The notes beneath the pieces are model-generated. The model ran no database searches. It was not told the DNA's origin and saw only the letters and a list, made by a program, of their open reading frames with translations. Below, piece by piece: positions 1 through 6,478 of a stretch of DNA of 6,478 nt (position 1 is the stretch's first letter; each line of letters starts with the position of its first letter). This DNA is from an uncultured Pirellulaceae bacterium (lineage in GTDB: Bacteria > Planctomycetota > Planctomycetia > Pirellulales > Pirellulaceae). Where the stretch lies: assembly GCA_934255105.1 (NCBI GenBank), contig CAKQNH010000278.1, forward strand, positions 1 through 6,478. Reading direction: 5' to 3'. Made by a program: the position numbers and the translations under genes.

Positions 1-1
1 G

Positions 2-247
2 CGCCAGAATGTCCTGCGAACTGACAAGGTATCCGATTCTCGGAAACCTGATACCGCATACAAACTCGACGGCAGCAACGCGAAAAAGTGTTTTGAATAC
101 TACTACCAAGTCCGCAGCAATCTCAGCCACCGAGGCAAAGGCGTGTTGAGGGAGTTTGAAAAAGTGCATGATTCGTTGAAAGAACTGCTGGCAATCACGG
201 AGCAATATCTCAGCGCATTGCAGGAGCAAGTGGAACGCCATGAGTGA
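2..247 (+). CDS. C-terminal part of a HEPN-like protein in a type I R-M operon (5' end outside window)
   Basis: An open frame enters from the left edge (codons in phase with base 2) and ends at TGA 245-247, giving the last 81 residues of a protein. Around visible residues 33-47 it reads [16 protein letters not shown]38 and H43 form an R-x4-H motif (bases 113-130) inside a predicted helix, followed by a second long helix (about residues 49-80) rich in Leu, Glu and Lys. The R-x4-6-H motif near the C-terminus is the catalytic signature of HEPN-fold proteins, many of which are RNases or toxins in defence and toxin-antitoxin systems. Its stop overlaps the hsdR start by 8 bases (ATGAGTGA), so the two are cotranscribed and probably translationally coupled. 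A role as an RNase triggered when restriction fails is inference. The N-terminus and any antitoxin partner are not visible. It could instead be a catalytically inactive HEPN adaptor. Confidence 0.72.
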   Translation, partial: RQNVLRTDKVSDSRKPDTAYKLDGSNAKKCFEYYYQVRSNLSHRGKGVLREFEKVHDSLKELLAITEQYLSALQEQVERHE

Positions 248-3200
248 ACAGTCTCGCTCGGAACGCCGCACGCAGAACCGCGTCATCGCTTTGTTTACGG
301 ATACGTCCCGCCCCGACTGCCTCGGCTACCGCTACCTCGACGACTGGCACGACCGGCCCAATAATCGCCCCATCGAGACGGTGCTGCTACGCGATAACCT
401 CAAGTCGCGGGGATATTCCGATGCTCAAATCTCCGCCGCCCTGCAAAAACTGGAAACCGCCGCCGACAGCACAGGCGTCCCCCTCTACCACGCCAACCTG
501 CGCACCTACCAGTTGCTCCGCTACGGCGTTCCCGTGCAGACCGCCGCCGGCCAGCCCAACCAGACGGTACATCTGATCGACTGGGAGCACCCGGAGAACA
601 ACGACTTTGCCCTCGCTGAGGAAGTCACCCTCAAAGGTGGCTACGAGCGCCGGCCGGACATTGTCCTCTACCTCAATGGCTTGGCGATCGCTGTCATCGA
701 GCTGAAACGCAGCTCAGTGGAAGTGGCCGACGGAGTGCGTCAGCTCATCACGAACCAGGAAGAAATTTTTAACAAGGGCTTCTTCAGCACAGTACAGCTA
801 GTCTTCGCCGGCAGCGATTCCCAGGGACTGCGATACGGCACTACCGGCACGCCTGAGAAATTCTTCGTGGAATGGAAGGTTCCGAACCAGGAACTGTCCG
901 AAGCCGGTTCGCTGCTGGACCGACCCTTGGCCGAGATGTGCGACAAGGCTCGCCTGCTGGACCTGATCCGCAACTTCATCATCTTCGACGGTGGCCAAAA
1001 GAAGGTGCCGCGTCCGCACCAATACGCCGGTGTGAAAGCGGCTCAGGAACGCATCGCCCTTCGCGAGGGAGGGGTCATCTGGCACACGCAGGGGAGCGGT
1101 AAGAGCATCCTGATGGTGCTCATCGCCAAGTGGCTGATGGAGCATGATCCCGACGCCCGCATCCTGGTAATCACTGACCGCGACGAGCTCGACAAGCAGA
1201 TTGAAGGCGTGATGCGAAATGCCGGTGTCGTCGGAGAGGAATCCCCGTCCCCGCGCATCACCTCGCGGGCAGAGTTTGTCCAAAAGCTGGCTGCTACCAC
1301 ACCTCGGCTGCTCTGCGCCCTGATCCACAAGTTCGATGTTTCCGACCTCAAAGGCCCGCCCCCGCCGACCCACGGGCAGTTCTACGTCTTCGTCGATGAG
1401 TGCCATCGCACGCAGGGGGGCGGCATGAACCGGCAGATGAAGCGCTGGCTGGAGAACGCTATCTTCATTGGCTTTACCGGCACGCCGCTACTGCGCAAGG
1501 ACAAACAGACGACCCGCGATGTGTTTGGCACCTATATCCACACGTACAAGTTCCACGAGGCTGTGGCGGACAAGGTGGTGCTCGACCTGAAATACGAGGC
1601 CCGCGACGTGCCGCAGCGGCTCACGTCCCCCAAGGACATTGAGGTTTACTTCACCATTAAGACGCAGGGCCTGAACAATTATCAAAAGGCGGTAATTCGC
1701 AAGCGCTGGGCCACGATGGAGGAGTTGATGAGCGCGGAGGGGCGCAAGGAGAAGATTGTCCACAGCATTATTCATGACTTCGACACAAAACCGCGAATCA
1801 ATAACAATCGGGGTACAGCAATCCTGGTGGCGGCGAGCATTTACGATGCCTGCCACTACTACCGTATCTTCCACGGCAAGCCCTTCGGTCAGTTCTGCGG
1901 CATCATCACGTCCTATGAGCCAAATGCGACGGCTATTTCCAAGGAATCGGCAAATAGTGACGAGCGATACAAATTCGACACCTACACCAAGCACGTCCTG
2001 GCCAAAGACCAGCCCACCAAACAGTATGAAGACGCCATCAAGAAGCGGTTCATCGAGGAGCCGGCAAACTGCAAGCTGCTGATCGTAGTGAGCAAGCTCC
2101 TGACGGGCTTCGACGCGCCGAGCTGCACCTACATCTATCTGGATAACGAACTGCACGACCACAACCTGTTCCAGGCCATCTGCCGCACCAACCGGCTGGA
2201 CGGTGACGATAAACACTATGGTCACATCGTAGATTTTAAAGAGTTATTTCAAAACCTACAGAACGCCATCGCAGTTTACACCTCGGACGAGTTGGATATC
2301 GACGCCGACGGCAGCGATGGCAACGTGATCGTCAAGGACTGGCTGATGGAGGGGAAGGAGAAGCTCGACCAAGCCCGCGAGGCTCTGCGGTATCTGTGCG
2401 AACCGGTGTCATCTCCCCGCGAGCTGGAACAGTACCTACGCTACTTTTGCGGTGACGCGACCGACCCTCAAGCACTCATCAAAACCGAGCAATTGCGAAT
2501 TACGTACTACAAGTCCGTAGCTACGTTCGTGCGTGCCTATGCCGATATCGCCCAGCATCTCGTCGCAGCGGGCTACTCAGGGGCGGAGGGCGTCGCCCTG
2601 CAGGGGGAAGTCAAGTTTCACAGCGACACCCGCGCCGCCGTCAAAAAGCACTCGGGGGAGGAGCTGGACATTAAGCCTTTCGAGGCTGACATGCGGCACC
2701 TGCTGAACACCTACGTCCAGGCCGATCGAGCTGAAGATATCGGCAACCTCAGTACGCTGTCGCTGACAGAGTTGATTGTCGAGACCGGAATCCACGACGC
2801 CATTGCTCGCAAGCTGAACGCCAAGGGCAAGCTATCCCGCAACGCCGTTGCCGAGGGGATTATCAATAACGTCCGCAAGACTATCATCCGCGATCAACTC
2901 ACGGACCCCAGGTTCTACGCTGAGATGTCAAAGCTGCTCGATGACTTGATCAAGCAAAGCCGTAGCGACACTGCGGCCTACGAGCAGTTCCTGAAGAATG
3001 CCGAAGCGCTGGTGATGCGATTGGGGAACAAGGGTAATGTCGCCGGTGTACCTGCGATTCTGCATGGCAAGCCCGAGGCTGTCGTGATTTACAACAACCT
3101 CCCAGCCATTCTTGCCAGCGGAGCGGACGCGGTGGTGCGCGAGACAAGCCCCCTGGAAGAGCAGAAGCTGGCGGAATTGGCATTAAAGATTGACCAGGCC

Positions 3201-3344
3201 ATGAGGGAACACGCCCCTGCGGGCTGGAAAGGGGACGAGACCCGAGAGAAGCAGGTACTTAACGCACTGTTCCCGATCATGGCTAGAGACCGCACGGCCA
3301 CGCAGGCGATATTTGAGATCATCAAGCATCAGGGTGGCTACTGA
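240..3344 (+). CDS. hsdR: Type I restriction endonuclease, motor/cleavage subunit R (HsdR)
   Basis: HsdR joins HsdM and HsdS in a complex that binds unmethylated recognition sites, translocates DNA using ATP and cuts at a distance. The order of parts fits: an N-terminal nuclease domain with P139-D140 and E154-L-K156 (PD-ExK), with Q168 in the following helix; then a superfamily 2 motor with Walker A HTQGSGKS (282-289), motif Ia around [11 protein letters not shown] (311-321), DECH box (386-389), TGTP (413-416), motif V LLTGFDAP (620-627) and motif [10 protein letters not shown] (645-652); then a helical C-terminal region from about 700 to 1034. The length, 1034 aa, is close to the 1038 aa of EcoR124I HsdR, and every motor motif is intact, so the gene looks functional. 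The usual QxxxY after the nuclease core reads QLITN here, with Asn in place of Tyr. Upstream pairing is weak (GGAG 223-226, 13 bases from the ATG), consistent with coupling to the overlapping upstream gene. hsdM and hsdS lie outside the window. Confidence 0.97.
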   Translation: MSEQSRSERRTQNRVIALFTDTSRPDCLGYRYLDDWHDRPNNRPIETVLLRDNLKSRGYSDAQISAALQKLETAADSTGVPLYHANLRTYQLLRYGVPVQTAAGQPNQTVHLIDWEHPENNDFALAEEVTLKGGYERRPDIVLYLNGLAIAVIELKRSSVEVADGVRQLITNQEEIFNKGFFSTVQLVFAGSDSQGLRYGTTGTPEKFFVEWKVPNQELSEAGSLLDRPLAEMCDKARLLDLIRNFIIFDGGQKKVPRPHQYAGVKAAQERIALREGGVIWHTQGSGKSILMVLIAKWLMEHDPDARILVITDRDELDKQIEGVMRNAGVVGEESPSPRITSRAEFVQKLAATTPRLLCALIHKFDVSDLKGPPPPTHGQFYVFVDECHRTQGGGMNRQMKRWLENAIFIGFTGTPLLRKDKQTTRDVFGTYIHTYKFHEAVADKVVLDLKYEARDVPQRLTSPKDIEVYFTIKTQGLNNYQKAVIRKRWATMEELMSAEGRKEKIVHSIIHDFDTKPRINNNRGTAILVAASIYDACHYYRIFHGKPFGQFCGIITSYEPNATAISKESANSDERYKFDTYTKHVLAKDQPTKQYEDAIKKRFIEEPANCKLLIVVSKLLTGFDAPSCTYIYLDNELHDHNLFQAICRTNRLDGDDKHYGHIVDFKELFQNLQNAIAVYTSDELDIDADGSDGNVIVKDWLMEGKEKLDQAREALRYLCEPVSSPRELEQYLRYFCGDATDPQALIKTEQLRITYYKSVATFVRAYADIAQHLVAAGYSGAEGVALQGEVKFHSDTRAAVKKHSGEELDIKPFEADMRHLLNTYVQADRAEDIGNLSTLSLTELIVETGIHDAIARKLNAKGKLSRNAVAEGIINNVRKTIIRDQLTDPRFYAEMSKLLDDLIKQSRSDTAAYEQFLKNAEALVMRLGNKGNVAGVPAILHGKPEAVVIYNNLPAILASGADAVVRETSPLEEQKLAELALKIDQAMREHAPAGWKGDETREKQVLNALFPIMARDRTATQAIFEIIKHQGGY

Positions 3345-4060
3345 TGGCCAAGACGATCCGCGTTGGCGACTTGTCCATCCAGCTCACTCAGAAAGAGGTT
3401 CAAAACGTCCATCTCTCCGTGCATCCGCCCGATGGACGCATCACGTTGGTCGTACCAAAGGCAACTCGTCCCGACGTCGCCCGCGCCTACGCGATCAGCA
3501 AACTTGGTTGGATTCGCACACAGCAGCGCAAGCTGGAGCAGCAGGCACGCGAAACGCCCCGGCAGTTCATCGAGCGTGAGAGCCATTACTTGTGGGGACG
3601 CCGCTATCTCCTGACCGTAGTTGAGCGGCCTGTGAAGCCGCAGGTAAAGCTTGACCACAAACGCATTACCCTCAGCGTCCGCGCCGGAAGCGACCACGCA
3701 AAGCGTGCAGGGGTGCTCCACGGGTGGCACAAGGCTCTGCTCCACGAGGCAGTCCCGCCGCTGATCCAGAAATGGGAGCCCCGGCTGGGTGTTAAGGTGA
3801 ACGGCTATTTCCTACAGCGGATGAAGACCAAGTGGGGTAGCTGCAGTCACCGCGCCGGCAATATCCGGCTGAACACGGAGCTTGTGAAGAAGCCCAAGGA
3901 CTTGCTCGAATACGTCATCGTCCATGAAATGGCCCACCTACTTGAGCCGACTCACAACGACCGTTTCATCGCGATCCTTGAAAAACACTACCCGACTTGG
4001 CGAGACGCCCGCGCCGAACTCAACGAACTGCCCCTCGCCGCCGAAGTCTGGGGAGAGTAG
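3344..4060 (+). CDS. YgjP-like (SprT/M48-type, DUF45) zinc metallopeptidase
   Basis: This is a predicted cytoplasmic zinc metalloprotease of 238 aa. The gluzincin motif is VHEMAHLLEPTHNDRF, with H194, E195 (catalytic base), H198 and probable third ligand H204. The family hallmark MKTKWGSCS (160-168) and the strand N-I-R-L-N-T (173-178) precede it, as expected for YgjP/DUF45 proteins, which are usually about this long. The N-terminal half is a beta-rich region followed by a charged helix (about 45-80). No signal peptide or membrane segment is visible. The ATG shares its A with the hsdR TGA stop (TGATG), and AGGGTGG lies 6 bases upstream, so translation is coupled to hsdR. From general knowledge, members of this family often sit next to hsdR in type I R-M loci, but their role is not settled. 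Proteolytic control of HsdR, or clearance of stalled protein on DNA as in SprT/Spartan-like proteases, are possibilities by inference only. Confidence 0.93.
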   Translation: MAKTIRVGDLSIQLTQKEVQNVHLSVHPPDGRITLVVPKATRPDVARAYAISKLGWIRTQQRKLEQQARETPRQFIERESHYLWGRRYLLTVVERPVKPQVKLDHKRITLSVRAGSDHAKRAGVLHGWHKALLHEAVPPLIQKWEPRLGVKVNGYFLQRMKTKWGSCSHRAGNIRLNTELVKKPKDLLEYVIVHEMAHLLEPTHNDRFIAILEKHYPTWRDARAELNELPLAAEVWGE

Positions 4061-4131
4061 GTAGTGAGTGTTCCGTTGTCTAAATGCCGGCAGCCGTGCG
4101 TGTGTTGTGCCAAAGCAGTGTAGCCAATGGT

Positions 4132-4151
4132 CGCACAATTGTAACTGTGCG
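4132..4151. repeat. Imperfect palindrome, possible operator or hairpin
   Basis: Arms CGCACA (4132-4137) and TGTGCG (4146-4151) are perfect inverted copies around an 8-base centre, within which two more T-A pairs can form. There is no T-run after it, so it does not look like an intrinsic terminator. It lies 30 bases upstream of the start of a short ORF at 4182, where an operator could lie. A chance 6-base inverted repeat is also possible. Confidence 0.3.
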
Positions 4152-4181
4152 TAGTCCTCCAACTGACCAGGAAGAGTTGCA

Positions 4182-4391
4182 ATGGTTCCAGATCCCGCAG
4201 AACAAACGGTCAGGATTCCGGTCCAATGGATCGATGGGAAGTGGCAGCTCACTGGAGGTGGTAAACTGCCCGACATAATCCCTATCCTGAGTACCGGTTT
4301 CTGGATCGCAACTATCGGTTCGACCTTGTGGCTTCTACATTGTGGTCGGCTTTGTCCGTTTCGCAGGATCGGAGGCATTTCGACTGTCTGA
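4182..4391 (+). CDS. Small ORF, perhaps the 5' part of a decayed gene
   Basis: This is a 69-codon ORF starting ATG 4182, with a good ribosome binding site AGGAAGAG (4169-4176) 5 bases before it. The first 30 residues look like a genuine soluble protein start (for example IPVQWIDGKWQLTGGGKLPD at residues 12-31). After that the frame becomes an irregular hydrophobic stretch and then a short basic end, while a different frame (about 4342-4443, ending TAA 4441-4443) gives a plausible charged helix, FAGSEAFRLSESIREAAAQS. That pattern would fit a short gene broken by one or more frameshifts. I do not recognise a family. It could equally be an intact small protein with one membrane helix (about residues 31-52), or non-coding sequence with a chance ribosome binding site. 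Confidence 0.3.
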   Translation: MVPDPAEQTVRIPVQWIDGKWQLTGGGKLPDIIPILSTGFWIATIGSTLWLLHCGRLCPFRRIGGISTV

Positions 4392-4477
4392 AAGTATCAG
4401 GGAAGCGGCAGCACAAAGCCGCGGACAAGATAAACGTTGGTAAAGGTAGACAGCGAGGCGATACTGATTGTCTTTGC

Positions 4478-4507
4478 CAGACTTTCGACGCTTACTCAGA
4501 CTTTCGA
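4478..4507. repeat. Two direct copies of CAGACTTTCGA, 19-base period
   Basis: CAGACTTTCGA occurs exactly at 4478-4488 and again at 4497-4507, with 8 bases between. The copies are 19 bases apart, close to two helical turns, so a protein could bind both on one face of the DNA. A shorter related string, ACTCAGAC, occurs at 4494-4501 (overlapping the second copy) and again at 4538-4545. It lies about 190 bases upstream of the candidate nuclease gene. A regulator-binding role is inference. Confidence 0.4.
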
Positions 4508-4633
4508 ACGCCTGCTTGCTTCGACCAACGACTGATCACTCAGACGTGGCTCAGGAAAGCTCTCCATAGGAACTCCGGTCGGGGGAGCATATGCAATCGT
4601 GCAAAAAGCGGCAAAATGTCTCGTGAACCAAAT

Positions 4634-4651
4634 CGAACGGTTCGCTATCCT
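4634..4651 (+). promoter_or_regulatory. Small perfect palindrome beside a weak -10-like box
   Basis: CGAAC (4634-4638) and GTTCG (4640-4644) are inverted copies around one base, directly followed by TATCCT (4646-4651), a passable -10 box. The -35 position 17 bases upstream reads GTGAAC (4623-4628), which is poor. The start codon of the downstream gene is about 40 bases further on. The arrangement would suit an operator within a promoter spacer, but each element alone is short enough to arise by chance. Confidence 0.22.
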
Positions 4652-4691
4652 AAGAAGTATTGGGGGATGCAAGAAAAGGGAGTGCGCGGCG

Positions 4692-6305
4692 ATGGACCAA
4701 CTTAAACAGATCAAGGCGGCGGCAAGCCGCCTAAAACTTGACGACTCGCTCTTGTTCCTGAACCACATTCTCGGCGTATCGAGAGACTTGACGTCTGACC
4801 CGAAGCTGGAACCCTTGATAAGAGATGCTCACCCGCCCGTCCTGCCGCATATCGTTCACTTCCTGGCAAAGCAATTGCTCCTAAACGCATCCGATCTTGG
4901 CACAACGACCTTGGGATGGGCCCAGTTTCAACATCTAACTGGACTATGCATCGGGCTTGAAGACCCAATCCAACACGATATCGCCTGGAAGCACGCCGAT
5001 CCAAGTGGCTTCTTCGAGCGACTACTGGCTCAGCAGATTCGTTCCCAGAACCGAAATACTCTTCAGAAGTATGGGCTGGCTCTGGGGCTCTTCCGAGATG
5101 TTGGGGTCGTCGAGTGGCCCAAGCCATATGACCTGTGCTCGGAGATTGAGAATGAACTCGGAATGACGGTTGAGTCGTTCATCCAACTGGGACAGGTGGC
5201 GTTAGCTCTGCGAACTGCTAGGTTGAACGGTAATAGTTGCATCGGGACATTCACGCCGATGACGCTTGCCGAGGCTTTCCGGCAGGGAATTAGATGCTGC
5301 GTGCCAGAACTGTGGACTCCGTTCCTCGAACGAGTGTCATGCGACAGGGATCGATTCAGACAACTTGCCAACAAGGACTTCTACTTTGTCGAGGACGAAC
5401 TGTTCCAGCAGTTCGGGCTTAACCCGCTGCGCAGGTTTCCAATCACGAGATTGGGACATGACCACTATTTAGCCGTAGACCCGGAGTTGATCGTTGAACG
5501 TGTTTCATCCGGTCTGTTCTACGATCTGTTCGAGCGAAGCGGCACGCAGTTCAGCAATCAGTTCGGCTACGCCTTTGACCAGTTCGTTGGGCAATTGCTG
5601 AGCAGCGTTTGCCCGCTGGATCGTCTTTGGTCGGCTGCGGAGTGGGAGCAATCTCAAGGGCGATGTAAACCGCAGTCGATGAAGATCGGCGATTGGGCAT
5701 CCATCGGAGACGACAACACAATCTTGATTGAATGCAAGAGCTTGCGTCCAACTGTTGAATTGACGACGTTCGGCACGGATGATAGCCTCGCCAAGGTCGC
5801 CAATCGAGTGGCGTCGGCGGTCAAACAACTGACCGGCCATGCAGCGAGTATCAATGACGGTAAATGGGAGAAGTCGGGCCTATACGCTCGGAGCATAGTT
5901 GGCGTCGTCGTCACCTATGGTAAGTTCTTCACCATCAACGGGCCGTTCGCCCGAAAGCGGATTCGAAAGATCCTGGCCGATCAAGGATTGGCCCCGATTC
6001 CCTTCGTCGTGCTGTCAATCGAAGAACTCGATTCCGTGATACGTCTGGTCGAACTCGGCAACAACTTCGACGATGTGATCAACCGTTGTGCGACCGATGA
6101 GGATTCGTTTGATCCGTTATTCAAATACCGAGACGAACTCAAGCAGTGCGCCGTCAGTTCAGGCACTTTCGCTCGCGGCGACGAGTTGTTGAGACAGATC
6201 ACAGCAGGAAATTCGGTCAGCGTTCGTGCTCCTCAAACCGGAATCAACTGTTTCCAGCCACCTCAGCCAAACCGGAAAAGTGCGTCAGTTCCCGACCGGA
6301 ATTGA
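4692..6305 (+). CDS. Uncharacterised protein with a putative PD-(D/E)XK nuclease domain
   Basis: This is a 537-aa protein I cannot assign to a named family. Residues 1 to about 250 are mostly helical, with no motif I recognise. A segment YLAVDPELIVERVSSGLFYD (259-278) leads into a helix GYAFDQFVGQLL (292-303), the place where many PD-(D/E)XK enzymes carry a G-x-x-F-E helix. Then come D334 (IGDWASIG, 332-339), a strand ILIECKS with E347-C-K349, and a helix with Q379 (VASAVKQLTGH). D, ExK and Q in this order and spacing match the fold's active site. A hydrophobic strand SIVGVVVTYG (401-410) and further alpha/beta segments follow, then a polar, Pro-rich tail. There is no signal peptide or membrane segment. 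I chose ATG 4692 because AAGGGAG (4676-4682) lies 9 bases upstream. An in-frame GTG at 4599 would add 31 Cys- and Lys-rich residues that look less natural. Beside a restriction operon, a defence nuclease is likely but unproven. Confidence 0.85.
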   Translation: MDQLKQIKAAASRLKLDDSLLFLNHILGVSRDLTSDPKLEPLIRDAHPPVLPHIVHFLAKQLLLNASDLGTTTLGWAQFQHLTGLCIGLEDPIQHDIAWKHADPSGFFERLLAQQIRSQNRNTLQKYGLALGLFRDVGVVEWPKPYDLCSEIENELGMTVESFIQLGQVALALRTARLNGNSCIGTFTPMTLAEAFRQGIRCCVPELWTPFLERVSCDRDRFRQLANKDFYFVEDELFQQFGLNPLRRFPITRLGHDHYLAVDPELIVERVSSGLFYDLFERSGTQFSNQFGYAFDQFVGQLLSSVCPLDRLWSAAEWEQSQGRCKPQSMKIGDWASIGDDNTILIECKSLRPTVELTTFGTDDSLAKVANRVASAVKQLTGHAASINDGKWEKSGLYARSIVGVVVTYGKFFTINGPFARKRIRKILADQGLAPIPFVVLSIEELDSVIRLVELGNNFDDVINRCATDEDSFDPLFKYRDELKQCAVSSGTFARGDELLRQITAGNSVSVRAPQTGINCFQPPQPNRKSASVPDRN

Positions 6306-6351
6306 CACGCGGGTGATATAGAGGACGACTGTATCTTATGTTTCACCGGCT

Positions 6352-6389
6352 AGAGAATTCCGAGAGGCTATTCGGGAAGAGGGTTCTCT
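6352..6389. repeat. Imperfect stem-loop downstream of the nuclease gene
   Basis: AGAGAA (6352-6357) pairs with TTCTCT (6384-6389). Inside it, TTCCGA (6358-6363) pairs with TCGGGAA (6372-6378) with one bulged G, leaving an 8-base loop and a one-sided GAGGG (6379-6383). It begins 47 bases after the stop codon. It has no following T-run, so it is not a classical intrinsic terminator. It could protect the mRNA 3' end or be chance. Confidence 0.28.
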
Positions 6390-6478
6390 GAGTCCGTGGC
6401 CCCAGTCCCATTGCCAGTATATTCCGGCGATATTGATCCACACGTGCAGAACTAGTTCCCCGCTTGCTCGGAGACTCG

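Larger units (their letters stand above)
4061..4691. other. 630-base region between operons without a convincing intact gene
   Basis: This stretch separates the restriction operon from the next gene. None of the frames gives a protein longer than about 125 residues, and those that are open change character from one frame to another. Part of it (4182 to about 4443) may be a decayed small gene. The rest carries short repeats and palindromes annotated separately. No intrinsic terminator with a T-run was seen after the metallopeptidase, and no clear sigma-70 promoter with good boxes on both sides was found. No tRNA, transposon ends or attachment-site duplication were seen. Confidence 0.6.

Noticed and set aside
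798..1406. 202-codon minus-strand open frame inside hsdR
   Set aside because: It lies wholly antisense to the motor domain of hsdR, whose motifs are intact; high-GC coding sequence commonly opens such frames.
1488..2225. 245-codon minus-strand open frame inside hsdR
   Set aside because: It is antisense to the hsdR motor region; the repeated Val/Val-Ala runs are what reverse reading of that codon use gives.
4025..4060. CCCC and GGGG strings near the metallopeptidase stop as a terminator
   Set aside because: The arms are short and G/C-run based, lie inside the coding sequence, and no T-run follows.
3938..4378. 146-codon open frame on the minus strand overlapping the end of the metallopeptidase gene
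   Set aside because: It runs antisense across 123 bases of a well-supported gene, its translation has no recognisable motif, and its composition looks like a shadow of the plus-strand gene and the leader.
4599..4691. GTG at 4599 as start of the nuclease gene
   Set aside because: A GGGGGAG lies 11 bases upstream, so it is not impossible, but the added 31 residues look unlike a protein N-terminus and the ATG at 4692 has a better-spaced AAGGGAG.
4328..4705. 125-codon plus-strand open frame in the leader, overlapping the nuclease start
   Set aside because: Its translation is irregular, rich in Arg, Cys and Lys, with no ribosome binding site of note, and it runs into the nuclease gene in a different frame.
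6343..6478. Open minus-strand frame entering from the right edge and ending with a stop at 6343-6345
   Set aside because: About 44 codons with no recognisable motif; too short to separate the end of a convergent gene from chance.

Overview
The window is bacterial and gene-dense. All four real genes lie on the plus strand. GC content looks moderate to fairly high by eye, but nothing in it fixes the taxon, and I do not assign one. No rRNA, tRNA, CRISPR array or insertion sequence was seen.

Left part (1-4060): the distal end of a type I restriction-modification operon. It opens with the last 81 codons of a truncated gene whose C-terminus carries an R-x4-H motif typical of HEPN RNase-fold proteins. 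That gene overlaps by 8 bases the start of a full-length hsdR (1034 aa, the DNA-translocating and cleaving subunit). The hsdR stop overlaps by one base the start of a YgjP-like zinc metallopeptidase (238 aa, HEMAH). The overlaps imply one polycistronic mRNA with translational coupling. The methyltransferase (hsdM) and specificity (hsdS) genes that HsdR needs are not in the window and are expected upstream of base 1.

Middle part (4061-4691): about 630 bases without a convincing intact gene. It holds an imperfect palindrome, a short ORF with a good ribosome binding site that may be the start of a decayed gene, an 11-base direct repeat with a 19-base period, and a small perfect palindrome just before the next gene. 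It separates two transcription units.

Right part (4692-6305): a 537-aa protein that I cannot name. Its last third looks like a PD-(D/E)XK nuclease fold (helix with F-D, then D334, then E347-C-K349, then a helix with Q379), preceded by a long, mostly helical region. Its place beside a type I R-M operon suggests a stand-alone defence or DNA-processing nuclease; that is inference. The last 173 bases hold an imperfect hairpin and no supported gene.

Taken together this is a defence-island fragment: a restriction system carrying two accessory genes (HEPN-like and metallopeptidase), followed by an uncharacterised candidate nuclease.
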